DNA of 64,000 bases, from the NCBI GenBank assembly GCA_036346225.1, contig JARFIW010001364.1, positions 496,001 to 560,000 on the forward strand. The letters are read 5' to 3'. Positions 46,956 to 59,000 of the stretch are shown here, in pieces. The position numbers and the translations under genes were made by a program. Every line of letters starts with the position of its first letter. Positions within the stretch are counted from its first letter, which is position 1. Source of the DNA: Platerodrilus igneus (Eukaryota; Arthropoda; Insecta; Coleoptera; Lycidae). The notes beneath the pieces are model-generated. The model saw only the letters and a program-made list of their open reading frames with translations. It had not been told where the DNA came from and made no database searches.

Positions 46956-47621
46956 ATATAGATTATAGACTGTTTAAATGTGGATAGGAAAATATAATTT
47001 TCAATTTAAGATGTAGTTATATTAATTTTTGTAATATTTGTAGTTATGGTATTGTATTCTTCTAGCTTTCAAATTTTGTTGCTTAGAGTGGTGTGGTACA
47101 ATAATAAACTCTTGTTTTGTGTTTACCTTTTGTTTCTCGGCCAACTATAAATTACCAATACAATAAATTATTTTATTATACCAAAAACATGGAAGAATCG
47201 GCCATTTGAAAAAATAATTATACTAAACTATATATTTTTGAAAAGTTGTCAAAAAGAGCTTTTAAATAAAGTGACAACCGATTGTGGTTTCTATTTAAAA
47301 AAATGCAAGTTTATATTATAACCTCAAAAGTATTATAAATATTAAATATTTGCGTACGCCACTGTATTCTACGTAAAAAACCGTATAAAAAACTATTACA
47401 GTATTTTTGGATATTTTTGCAACCAAACGAGTTATACGAATTAATAGAATTGTTAAAAATATCAATTTTTGGCTATGACTCGAAAACAAAAGAAGATCGC
47501 TCATTTGTGATTTCACCATTAAATTGATCTCAAAAAGTTGGCACATGACTGCGCGCACAGTTTTATTATATGTTTAATTACAACTAAGTTACCCATTTAA
47601 TACATCCAATTTGGGACACAC

Positions 47622-48375
47622 GAAGAGGTAATGAAAACTGTCAAATACAAAAAAACATTTGGAATTATTATGCAGAGATAAAAGATTAATTTGCTTAGAT
47701 TTGTGGATGCAATAGCGGTATTAGCTTCTAATAAAAAAGAGTTAGAAGTTGCTCTTAACGAAATGAAAACAGTTTTAACAGAGAAATACTGCATGAAAAT
47801 TAACAAAAATAAAACTAAGGTACTAGTATGCAAGGGCGTGAAAAATAAATTAGAAACTAGAATACAAATAGGTAATGAGAACTTACAAGCGGTTAAGCAT
47901 TCCTGCTACCTAGGAAGCCAAATAACGCAAGATGGGAAGAGCGCAAAAGTTATAAAACAAAAATTAGCACTAGGTCGTGCTTCATTTAACAAGAAAAGCA
48001 ATTACTGTGTTCAAAGACAATAAAGATAGAAACAAGGAAAAGATTGTTTAAAACATATGTGTGGAGCACAGCACTGCACGGTTGTGAAACCTGGACAGTA
48101 GAAGAAGCGGACAAGAAAAAATAGTAGCCTTCGAAATGTAGTGCTACAGACGCATGATAAAAATATCATGGACAGACAAAGTTAAGAACAAAAAGGTGCT
48201 AGAAATGATGGGAAAAGAAAGAACTATGTGGAAAACAGTAAAAAATAGAGAAGATAGGATGATAGGCCACATACTAAGAAATGAAGGAATAGTGCGGAAT
48301 ATATTAGAAGCAGAGATAGGAAAAAGAGAGGTAAAGATAGACCTAGGTTAGACTGTTACACGCAGATAGTGAAAG
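47622..48375 (+). pseudogene. RTE reverse transcriptase C-terminal half, broken (copy 2)
   Basis: The block 47691-48023 holds RFVDAIAVLAS, where the catalytic FADD has become FVDA, then KINKNKTKVLVCKGVKNK and SQITQDGKSAK. Further on are RKRLFKTYVWSTALHGCETW (about 48040), KISWTDKVKNKKVLEMMG (about 48154) and RMIGHILRNEGIVRNILEAE (about 48256). This is the best preserved C-terminal part and shows what copy 1 lacks. The catalytic change alone would abolish activity. Confidence 0.87.
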
Positions 48376-49045
48376 ATGTATGATGTGGGAATATCAGGGA
48401 AATGTGCAGACTTGCTCAGAATAGAAATCAATGTAGGTACGCGTCTAACAAATTCGAAGATGAAAAACCTAATAACGAAAAACATAACTCTACTTAAACC
48501 TGATGATTATTATCAGCAACTACAGGTATTTGTTTCGCAATACTCTCAACTAATGTTAATTGTGCGAAAGGATTTACTGGAAAACTATTAATTCGGCAAA
48601 TGTCTAAGTGCTGGGGGATCTTTGGTAGCCACAGACTGGTTAATTCCTTTCACATACCACTGAAACTTGGTGAAATAGGGCATATAATTCTGAAACAACA
48701 GAAGAGAAACCTAGCTGTATCTAGACTGTGGGAATTTCAGGAAATGGTGTAGGCTAGTTCTGAATAGGAATAAGTGAAATCGTATATAACCAGTTTCAAG
48801 ACGGAAAATCTAATGACGAAAGAAATAATTGCAGTTAAATCTGATGAATATTATAAACAACTACAGGTGTTGGTTTTGAAATATTTTTAACTAATGTTGA
48901 TTATGCGAAAGGTATATTGGAAAACTATTAATTCGAAAAATGTGCAAGCGTTGGGGCATTTTCTTTACCGCAGACCGCTTAACCCCCTTCACATACTACT
49001 GAATATCGGGGAAATAGAGTATATATTTATAAACAATAGAAGGGG
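48376..49045 (+). repeat. Two tandem 341-bp repeats in the RTE 3' region (copy 2)
   Basis: Units 48376-48716 and 48717-49045 align with each other and with the pair at 38368-39040 (AATTCGGCAAATGTCTAAGT, GGCATATAATT and other blocks). Confidence 0.8.
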
Positions 49046-49096
49046 AGTATAAATATTTATGCTTCCGCGTTGGGACCGTGTCATTTTATAAACAAA

Positions 49097-49138
49097 GGTC
49101 GACGTTCCATTTAGTTTTGTAAGGGGTCTCATCAGGAC
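49097..49138 (-). ncRNA. Decayed hammerhead, left arm of palindrome
   Basis: Minus strand: GTC, the canonical core CTGATGA, stem II 5' strand GACCCC, then AACGTC and GACC. GAC can pair with GTC as stem I. The stem II 3' strand and GAAA are damaged. Confidence 0.5.
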
Positions 49139-49431
49139 AAGAAAAGAAGATAAATAATAAAAATAATAATAAAGATCAGAATGATAATATTAAGTAGACA
49201 AGTTAAAGTGTAAGGAGTATATAAAGTTACTTCTGAACTAGCAAACTCACCAGCCCATTTAAGCCAAAGGGTGTCTTGTGAATTACTTTGCCACAAGACA
49301 CCTTTTGGCGTAAATGGGCTGGTGAGTCTGCTATTTCACAAGTAACGTTACATACTTTTTACACTTTAACTTGTCTACTTAATATTGTCATTCTTGTCTT
49401 TATTATTATTTTTATTATTTATTTTCCTTTG

Positions 49432-49475
49432 TTGTTCTGATAAAGCTCATTACAAAAGTGGGCAAAACGTCGATC
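49432..49475 (+). ncRNA. Decayed hammerhead, right arm of palindrome
   Basis: Core CTGATAA, stem II GCTCAT/GTGGGC (6 bp with two G-U), AAAA in place of GAAA, CGTC, GATC. This arm keeps the parts the left arm lost; the two arms together imply a normal hammerhead ancestor. Confidence 0.52.
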
Positions 49476-49529
49476 TTAGTATATAAAATGACACGGTCCC
49501 AAGCAGGAAACATAAATATTTATAATGAC

Positions 49530-50085
49530 GTCGGCCGTGAAAGCGTCAAGTGAAAGCAACAATGGAAGGACAACTAAACTGCATCTAACAAAAAAAAGAA
49601 GCGGCTATGTTCGAAGATAACAAACATAGAAACAAGAAGAAAATTGTTAAAGGCATATGTGCGACGCACAGCACAGTACATCTATGAAATAAGGGCAGTA
49701 GGAGAAGCTGGCAGAAAAACGGTAGAAGCCTTTTGAAATATTGTGCTTCAGATGTATGAGAACGATAGCATGTACGGACAACGGTAATAACAAAAAAGTT
49801 ATAGAAATAGAAGGGGAATAGAGATATCTGTGGAAAACCAAAAAAAATATAGAAGAAATAGAAGAGCAGGATACGTTCTAAGGCATTTTTGAGGAATAGT
49901 GCGGGATACATAACAGACAGAGATAGGAAAAAAAGAGGTAGAAATAGACCTATATCGGAGTATTGCACACAAATAGTGAAAGATGCAGTCTGTGCAAATT
50001 TCAGGGAAATATGTAGGTTAGTACAGAATAGGAAATAATGAGAGTACGCGTCTATCCAGTTCCAGGACTAAAGACATGATGAGAT
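49530..50085 (+). pseudogene. Second RTE C-terminal fragment and 3' end (copy 2)
   Basis: After the palindromic element, the duplicated C-terminal region of the LINE resumes (TRRKLLKAYVRRTAQYIYE near 49632, HFRGIVRDT-like codons near 49885) and ends with CCAGTTCCAGGACTAAAGAC and ATGATGAGATG. It matches 39060-39507 of copy 1. Confidence 0.72.
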
Positions 50086-51489
50086 GAAACGCAAGAATTG
50101 GAATTTCTAAACTACCATCTGGAATTACGATTAAAGCGTCGCATCCATTCACTGCGGTAGATAGAATATACCAAAATTGCAAGCACAAACCTGACAGATA
50201 CGTTCCAATGTGTTACTGGTAAAATAGGTGTGAAGTTAATAAAGATTGAATTGCCCTGAGTTAGCAGGGATCCCGTAAAAATATAAGGGTGCGTCGGCTA
50301 ACTGCAGTAGGTTGGAAGTTGGTACCTATGAAAAAATTATAAAAGGAAAATAAAGAATTTCAAAATAAAAATAATAAAGAAATAAAAGTAAGAAATAAAA
50401 GGTCTGAAATACAAAAAAGAACTTCCTTATACTAATCACTTACCCTGAAAGGTTTTTTCTGCTAAATTTTAGGGACGTCAAACCACATGTCAAAGCAATT
50501 CCATCCGATATTGCTTCTGCACGAAAGACGGTTATTTAGCATAAATCGCCTTTGCTACGGTAGTATAAATTTATTTACTGTATATACTACCTTGCCCAAA
50601 AATACTTTTAAAAATATACATTAATTCTGTCGTAATTAAAAGAATTTTTCAAAATACTATACTTCTTCCAAATAGGATTCCAGCACTCGAGTAGATGAAT
50701 ATCCTTTTTAAATATGCCTGTTTACCTAGTGTTTTACATAAATTCAAATAAAGATTCAACCGTTCCTTAAGCTCTGTAGACATAAAAGAGTTTCAATAAA
50801 AATTTAAATAAAATACTTTCCTTAAGAAAGCGATTTCTTAACCTCAGTTCTGGTTAAGTACTGCTAAAGGAAAATATTCTAAAAAGACCTTAAATCTAAT
50901 CCATCAAATTAAAAACTGCAGTGACTTGTAATTTTCTATTTCCAATATTTACTTACATGACATTATATATAAATTCCTATTATTGCCAATGCCTCTAATA
51001 GTAACATAGAGACCAGCAAATCACCGATTTTTTATTATATCATTTAGTTGTCCATTCCAAAACACTCATTTGGTTTTATGTTTAGCTAACACTAAATTCT
51101 ACCACTAAAACCTTTATTCTGAAATCAGTATATATAATTCAGTCACTAATTGGTCTAACCCAAAGTTATGTTTGCTTTGATTATTTGCTTACTACATAAA
51201 TAACAACCAATAAACATCTTTAGTTCATAAATGCATAACCAAAAATTCCTAACAAAAAGTTCATTCTACTCCATGTGTAATATCAGGTTATTCAACAACA
51301 CTAATGTTTCTCTTACAACCATTACCTGAATTATTTACCTATCACAGTTTTCTTCATTCAACACACCATAAAATTTCAAATCATTTGAAAAGTGAACTTT
51401 ACAGGTCCTAGCACTTTTTAATCAGTCGTGAAGACAACAATTCTACGAATTCTAGAATTGAAAAATGTCTTGCTCAAGACAGCGTAAGT
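50086..51489. other. Intergenic, nothing recognised
   Basis: No coding block could be supported on either strand; sequence downstream of the protease remnant does not read as reverse transcriptase. Confidence 0.45.
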
Positions 51490-51794
51490 TTAAATAAACT
51501 TAATTGTACGCTCCGTTTTCCCGGCGGCGGAACCTATGATGATACATTTGGAGTTGTTATCAAGAGTACAGAAAGTAAGCGAACAACCTTGAATGTTTAA
51601 AGTAGAAAACGCAAACCGGGACCGCCAAGAATAGTACGGATGGCTCCGGAGTCCAAGAGACCGATGAAAGGAACACCAAAGATTTGGATGGACATATATG
51701 GGCGGTCGTCGCCGCGAACATTCAAACACATGGAACCTAGCTCGAAATGGGACTGATCGTTTAGGTCAAGAAATGGAGAATCCGAAAGTAACAA
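51490..51794 (-). pseudogene. Ty3/gypsy aspartic protease remnant
   Basis: Reading from 51794, the first frame gives RPYMSIQIFGVPFIGLLDSG and AIRTILGG, with the retroviral-type catalytic LLDSGA. After a frameshift near 51600, a second frame continues STLNIQGCSLTFCTLDNNSK and GSAAGKTERTIKFI up to 51490. The enzyme would process the polyprotein. Residues before the hydrophobic strand are acidic and unassigned. No reverse transcriptase follows. Confidence 0.72.
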
Positions 51795-52479
51795 AAGGAT
51801 AGTGCCTAAGTCTCAGTCCGAAGAGCCTATGGCGGTTTAACAAATGTTTACATAAGGAACAGTTAGATCAAGTAACTCCCTTACAACTACAACGGTAGCA
51901 ATGGAGGACTTGCGGACGGACACAGAAATGGGAAATGTGTCCAACTTAATTACAATTATTACATATTACTAGATTGGTATAAGTCGGTGCACCAGCAACA
52001 ACAGAAAGTAGGTGTAGAACGGTAGTACTCAACCGACCATGGAAGCCAACAGTATTTTTAGTAGTGGTGGATGGCCGTAAAGTAAAGTCTGGTTCTACAA
52101 AAAGACCGTTGATCCTGACTAGGAGGCACTATCAGACTTGATTTTCTTACACTCCAATTTCAGAAATTTCTCCTACAACTTTTGTAAAGAATGCACCCTG
52201 GGTAATTGGGTTAGATAAAAACTAGACACATTGTGAGAGGCGACTGCCAGTTGCACGTCGTAGGGCATACTACCATAACGCCGAAACATGTTACTCATGC
52301 AAGATAAGTATTACACAATACCTTTAGAACGATCTTGGGTTAGTTCCAGGATGTCAAGCAATAGCCGACTTCTATAATCGGGAAGCTCAAAATGCGGTAC
52401 TAGTAGATTGAATAATGATTTTCAGGTAAAAGTGTGATGGCGATTGCTACGGTACCAGAGAAAGAATTTAGATTCAAAA

Positions 52480-53040
52480 TATTACAATCGCGGATTTAAA
52501 CGAGTTCGTCAAAGCTTTTTCACTCCTTCCAAAAAACTTCGGAGAGTCAATCTGTTAAGGTCTTCATAAAATTTGAAATTCAAAATACGAGAAGTATTCA
52601 AAGAAGTGTACGTAGAGGCAACGACTTCGGATGTTTCGCGCCGGTGTCGTCATTAACTAAACACGATTTTGACAAAAATTATCAATGTTTTCAACTTCCT
52701 GGAAAAGCGGGGATATAAAACACCTACTATAAAAAGGATTTTAGCTAAGAAATAAGTACGAGTTTTTACTTGTTCCAGCCATAGAGTACCTAGTACGATA
52801 AAGTTAATTTTTTTCCACACATAAAGTGTCCGATTCCGAATGGTAGTGAAAGGAGTGTCAGATCTCTGTAAGTCGCACTGTAGTGGTCTGGCCAGGGGTA
52901 ATCATTTTTAGCAATGTTTTTCAGCGTACTCTTATGCTACCCATAGCTTCTATAAGAGATATAGCAATTCTACGAGTCAATAACTCAAACGCAACTTCGT
53001 CTTTACGAAGCCGAAAGATGTCCATCTTATAATCTTTCAT
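52480..53040 (-). pseudogene. Ty3/gypsy Gag remnant
   Basis: ATG at 53040 opens MKDYKMDIFRLRKDEVAFEL and runs about 40 codons to a stop. Further left, another frame reads NFKFYEDLNRLTLRSFLEGV and KKL (about 52590-52510), the capsid pattern of a K-F-x-G strand followed by a LSLxxFLE(R/G)V helix. Position upstream of the protease at 51794 and the same strand support one old gag-pol element. The copy is heavily decayed, with no LTRs recognised. Confidence 0.55.
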
Positions 53041-56000
53041 TTTACATAAACAAATGATGAGAAGCAAACCTTTACAACCAATGAAGGAAAAGCAATATAC
53101 CTGATCTAACCCAAGACACTAAGCTAAAACCTAATGTACTTGCGTTAGCAAAACGAAACAATCCACTAAAGCAACAAAGAAATTAACACTGAGAAAATCC
53201 CCTAAGTACCAAAAGAAAATAGTGGACGGCCAATAGATATAAATAGAAATAAGAAATGTCAGGAAGGAAGAATAGCATGTAAAAGAAATAGGGAAGAGTA
53301 GGAGAGAATTTCGCCGCCAAGGTTTTTGAACTTCTTTACGGAATAGTACTAAAATTATCGGTGAAAACACAATTTCTATCATTCGGCGTGAAACAAAAGT
53401 CTACAGAAAATACCCATGTATCGGAAAAGGAACATCAAACGGATACAACGAAAGCTATCATCGGGACAAAAGAGCGTGTACAAAAAGTCGATGCTCCACA
53501 TTGGGTATGCAAAAATTTGTTACACGCAATGCGAGCGGACTGGTAGGAAAAGAACGAAATCAGAACGAAGTACCCGCTCGGAGGTAACAAAAGAATAAAG
53601 GTCTGAGAGAGAGCAAAAAAGTAAATGCCGCGTTAAACACAGTCTGAGATTGTGGTGGTCTAAAGAACAAAACACCGCACACACCAACCAATTTAATTTT
53701 TTTTTCAAATATCTGTACCTGCACGAATAATTCAATACAAAACGCACATAAAATATAACTCTCATAAAAACTTTCTAGGAATTTAGATAGCACAACCAAA
53801 CTATATGTTAAGAACAAGTATATGTATCCTTTACTCCTTAAATACTAATTATATCCAATAACAAACAACTCGGAGAATGTTTTAGAAACAAAAGAACAAT
53901 GCAAGTATGCACTCCTTTAAATATTGTCGCATAATTTAGGATAACAAGCTAAGTGAATTTAACCACCGTAATGAATAATAATCTATATTGGCACAGCAAG
54001 GAATCAGTGCTAATAATATATACACAACGGCAGAGATCTACATAAGGTAAATACTTAGTTACTATCTTGATGTCAACCGGATGCGTTCCGTCTAGAACTA
54101 CTAAATTTTATAAGTACACAAAAAAATCCCAAATATTTACAATAGTACATTTAAAGCTAAAACCACAAATTATTAGATAGACCTTAGTATACAGTGTTGC
54201 TTTTAACATTGCTAGAACGTAGACAAACTACATACCATTTAGTAGTAAAAACAAACAGCTGTCGGGCATCATCATCTAACAATCTTTCCCGCAGGCTTTA
54301 AAGAGTATGGGTAGCCAGACAAAATAGGCTGTACCGATAAAATAAAATCATGTTGTACAACAAAGCAAACAATTTTAAGAAGCGAAGAATAATGAGTGCT
54401 AGTTTGAAATAAAAATATTAACATTTCTTTTAAAAAAATTTCACTATTCAATTACCTACCAGTCACGTTAAAAAAAGCATATTTTTCATTATACGAATTT
54501 GCAACTGCCCAATTTAGCAGAATAAAGACCAATGCTAACAAACGTCAGCTATTTATTGAAATCGTTTAACCAATGTAGTTATAAAGTTATTTTCCGAAGA
54601 AATAATTACGGATATCCCATATACAATAGCAATAAAATTGAGCAAGTGTTTATCTTGCCAAGATAATATGGCTGCTTTACCTAATTACCACTAAACTGGC
54701 AGCATTCAGGAAAGTCCTAGTTAATAAAGATTGCACGGCTAGATAAGAGAGCCTGCGAAATAGTATAGATAAACGAACTCGTTGGTTTAATAAAGGACGA
54801 GCAAATTTAAGTGGTCTTGAAAGTGTAGCAACCCATAAACTCAAATGAGCAGAAGCTGAAATGATTTTTATAATAAGGAGAGAGTAAATTTGTAAATATT
54901 AAATGGAGCCAACAATTTGCTGGATGATTCCATGTATAATGGCCATATGATGATTAGACGTTCAAACTGTAGACTGGCGATGACTTAACAATGCTACAAA
55001 GAACACTTTAACAGAATATGACGCACGTGGTCTGTTTTAGGTTCAATATGATGGACGTAATAGTATATAATACGAAGTCGGTTTAAAACCCAAAGACCAA
55101 GAGGAAGCTGTATGTTCTATCAAAACAAAAAAATGGCGTTTAACAATCGTGCCCTTAGTCTTGTACAGTACTCATATAGGTTCTAGTTTGATACAGACAA
55201 TTTCACACTGCGGGTTTTGATATAAGTGCTTTGTGCAGTTGGTTGTGATGATTGTTTTCGAAGCGTCTTGCAAGGAACATATGATAAACTTATAAATTGT
55301 GTTTCAGGCATTGCGAGTAGCAAATCTGACATTGACCCTACCCATCCTACCTCAAACTTGCAAGAACGGTTGCTTACAAAGTAACATAGTAAAATAAGAT
55401 CAAGAACGAGTAAGAAATAAGACAATGTCGGGTAATAAAAATAATACAATCTCAGTAGGTATAAATTACTTTAATAATACAGCTGCAGCTTTACAAGGCG
55501 ATTTAAAGTAAAGTAATTATTGGATCCTCTAAATAAGTAGAATCTCGAAACAAATGGTTCACATCCCTATTAGGTCGCCAACTCATACAAAACAATAACA
55601 AATTTCCATTTCTGTATGAATAAACTCGTAAATTTTAACCCTTACATTTATTTACGACCATAATTAGGTTAGGGATATTTATTCCGCCTGTGCGACAGTA
55701 AAATCCACAAACCCGTTTAAGTGATTTATTGCGTTTCTTCTATTCAAACCACACCACGAGTGCAACAACCCACCTTTCTCGCGTGACCTACACCTTGCCG
55801 TGGCTACATATCGACTTTCCTGTTTGAACTTAACCTTCAACTTGTCAAGCTTAATTGTGACATCATATTTTCTTTTATACAAAATTCTATTAATTGCGGT
55901 CAACATCGGTTAATACAATGTAACAAGTTTAATCTATGCTTACCTACAAGGCTATTGTGTGACAATTGTTGATTGTTAATTATCCGTCCCTGGAATGTGG

Positions 56001-59000
56001 CATCGTAGCGCTCTCTAACATTTAAGGTTGCTTACATATGCGGCTTTACTATATGTCAACAGCGTAAATATTACGTTTACAATGTATTTAAAAAAAATGT
56101 ACCTTAGTAGGTATTACATTTATAGGACAACATTTGAAATATCATGCTTTATTAATATCTACTATTTGTGAAATCTACTATACAGAGTTCGTCCACATTT
56201 AGTTTTTCCGTTCAAATTTACTAATTTTTTCTTTCCCATCTATTTTATTGGTAACGTGGCGCAACCGCACTACAAAACAATATTTTGAATTAAATTGTTA
56301 TATTTCAAATTAAAATTTGTATTCTATTTTTAAAAATAGAATTAAGATATTTCATATTTTTGGAGGTAATTGTTTAAAATAAATTAAGATAAAAAAATTA
56401 CCCAGAATACTGTGTCTATTGAGTTTAAATGTAATTGATAAAATTTAGTATCATGCTGAAATATTCATATTGATTATAATTATTTATTTAAATTTTGTTA
56501 CGGTATTTAGTGCAGACAGGAAAAAAAGTAGTAAAGTAAGTAAAGAAAATTGCCTACCTCGAATACCGCAACAAAACATGGACCGAATGGTAGAACTAAA
56601 ATCCAAAAGAATTGGATGAGGGCTGGCCCAAAAGAGTTGTAGTGTGGGGTTGGTGATACAAGAAGAAAAATTGGAAACATCAGTAGAAGGTTATATTACA
56701 AACTGTAAGTAAAACATACAGTTCCAAAATAATATTTACAAAAGTTAAAAGCGTACGTTTACATAATCGTCTTGTTATAACGTGATGTAAACAAAGCATC
56801 AATTTACATATAATATAGTATAAACCTAAATATTTTAAAATATCGGGAATAAAATCATAGAATCAAAAATACCATATACTTACATATTCTTTCCAATCCA
56901 AAATATATAAACACGAAATACTACAGTAACATGTACAAAAAATAATACAGTAATATATGCAAAAAATTATACAGTAATATTTACAGTAATTTTTATCTGC
57001 TTTGGAAAGTGGACCCCGTAAAATTTAAGAAGGTATCATTAAATTTTAGATAACGTATTAACTATCAAGTTGTTGACATTAACATTAATGTACACAGAAA
57101 AGAAAACAGTAAAAGGTGCTTTAACGCAGGCTTTGGGTTAACCAGTTTTCATTTTAAGAATAATTGCATAATCGGTCGTGCATTGTGAACGTGAACGTGG
57201 TAACGTATAGTCTGCAATTTATTGCGGAATTAACCAAAGAAAAGTGTGTATCATCCAAAACAGCAACACATGTAAAGCAATGAGAAAACTGCACTTTATG
57301 CTATCGGCCCCTTTGGTACCATCCTCAAGAATTCGGTAGTGCGGACTGAACTCGTCTACGGCTGGGTGCTGGATCAAACAACTTAACTATACCAGCACAC
57401 TACGTCCGATAACGCATTTAAAATCGCGACTTACAACGCTCAAAGGACGTTGTATAGAATTGAAATCGAATACATAAGAGAAGAGTGGAATAAATAAGAA
57501 AGCCGTTCTAAAGTTCAACTTGTATTTATACAAATTGAAAACGACTGGGGTAAATAACGAAGAACCCTTCCCACTGAAGTTGGTATGCAATATTCTGCAA
57601 ACGCAAGTAAAAATATATTCCACATAACTGCAAAATATTCCTAGATTGCAAGCAATAAAGAAAGCAAACGGTATCCATAATACTGTAATCAAGTCCACTG
57701 AATTTCGTTGTTAGAATGGGAAAGCAAATTATAGATTTTGGAAACACTCTTAGAAATTTTGTCGAACCACTCCTTCAGCTGGATGTACCTAGGGCTGTAT
57801 ATATTTTGTTAAGAAATTATGGCATGCAAACAGTGGTAGTTATTTATTTGAGTGGTTTAGTTCTTTAATTGGGGTGTTCTTGTATTTACTTTGGGTCTTA
57901 GTGGTAGTTATAGATAAAGGAGTTTATATTTGAAGTTGAATTTAGTAATTATGCATTTAGTTAAAGATTTCGTGTGTAAATAGTTTGAAAAAGTAGAATA
58001 TACCCTGTAGATTAGGCAAGTATGCAGGCGACAGCAAAGTTCTGTATGTAGCAATAGTATACAAGATACAAAATTATTTAAAGCTTACTTATTTGAGGAA
58101 TAAAAGAAAAATATAATAGATTAAAAAGCCAAAGGTTGGTTTCACTAGTAAACGGTAGTTATTGGTAAATTTGAAAACGAGGAATCCAATTCCTGCTTCG
58201 AAAGAGTAATGACGTATTTAAATCCGGGGTTAAAATTCAAGGGATATTAGTAATTGTGTATTGTAATTGTAAAACCTAGTGAATAATGTACAGAACTAGA
58301 AGAATAAAGCAGGGTGTACTGCAGAATTGTGAATTACTATTGTAAAAGACAGTTTAAGCCATTCCCAATCATAAATATTTGTATATGAATAGAAGACGTT
58401 TTTAAAAATGAAAATGCGTTTCACTATAGTTTAGTGAAATGATATTGAAAGCAGTAATACAGGTAAAGATTAAGAAGATCAGTGGAGATAACGGTTTATA
58501 TTTGGAGACCGGAAATTCACACTGTGGTATATAGAAGGAATCACGAGAGGACGACGTGGGACGGATTCACATGGCTATTTGTATGTGAGTATTTGTAAAG
58601 GTGAATACAGCGAGAAGCGTTTTTTTTTGTAAGTAAAGTATTTGTAGACTTGTACCGCCGATTTCACAGAGTTAATATGAATGCTTTAAAAATAAACATT
58701 ATAACTGAAAACGGGTATTTATCAAAGTTATTCATTCAGAAATAGATTAATTTATTAATTTCATAGAAGTATTGATCCCATAGCACAAATCAAGTAATTT
58801 ATTTATCGGGTCTTTATTGTGGTACTGAACGCTCGACCTAGTAAAGACGTGTGGTACGTGCAGATTCGAAAAGAACCCTGAGACTAAAGAGTATTGAAAG
58901 CCATGGACAAGTAAATTGTAAGAGGGCAGATAACTTTAGGACAAGTGGTAGACTAACTTCAGGTCGACGGTAGACGTTGGCACTGATCTATTAAAGGTTT

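Larger units (their letters stand above)
45073..47621 (+). mobile_element. Tc1/mariner element 2 with about 510-bp inverted repeats
   Basis: Left end TA-CAGTGTGTCCCAAATTGG at 45073; right end CCAATTTGGGACACAC at 47621. The arms pair from 45073 to about 45585 and from about 47109 to 47621. The right end lacks the last bases (TG-TA expected), and the RTE sequence there misses about 17-19 bp relative to copy 1, so a small deletion accompanies this junction. Confidence 0.9.
47622..49045 (+). mobile_element. RTE-clade LINE copy 2, middle part
   Basis: Resumes at GAAGAGGTAATGAAAACTGTC, matching copy 1 GAAGAGGCAATAAATACTGTC, and ends where the palindromic element begins. Confidence 0.85.
49046..49526. 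mobile_element. Palindromic element made of two inverted hammerhead-bearing arms
   Basis: The left arm starts GTATAAATATTTATG and continues TTGGGACCGTGTCATTTTAT. The right arm ends with the complements ATAAAATGACACGGTCCC and ATAAATATTTATA. The arms meet in a tight hairpin around 49268-49312 (GTGTCTTGTG...CCACAAGACACC, with GCCCATTTA...TAAATGGGC outside it). Each arm carries a decayed hammerhead oriented outward, as Penelope pseudo-LTRs do in inverted pairs. There is no coding capacity. It is inserted in the RTE 3' region. Confidence 0.75.

Noticed and set aside
53131..53817. Several 60-85 codon open frames on both strands
   Set aside because: Overlapping, hydrophobic or low-complexity, none with a recognisable domain.
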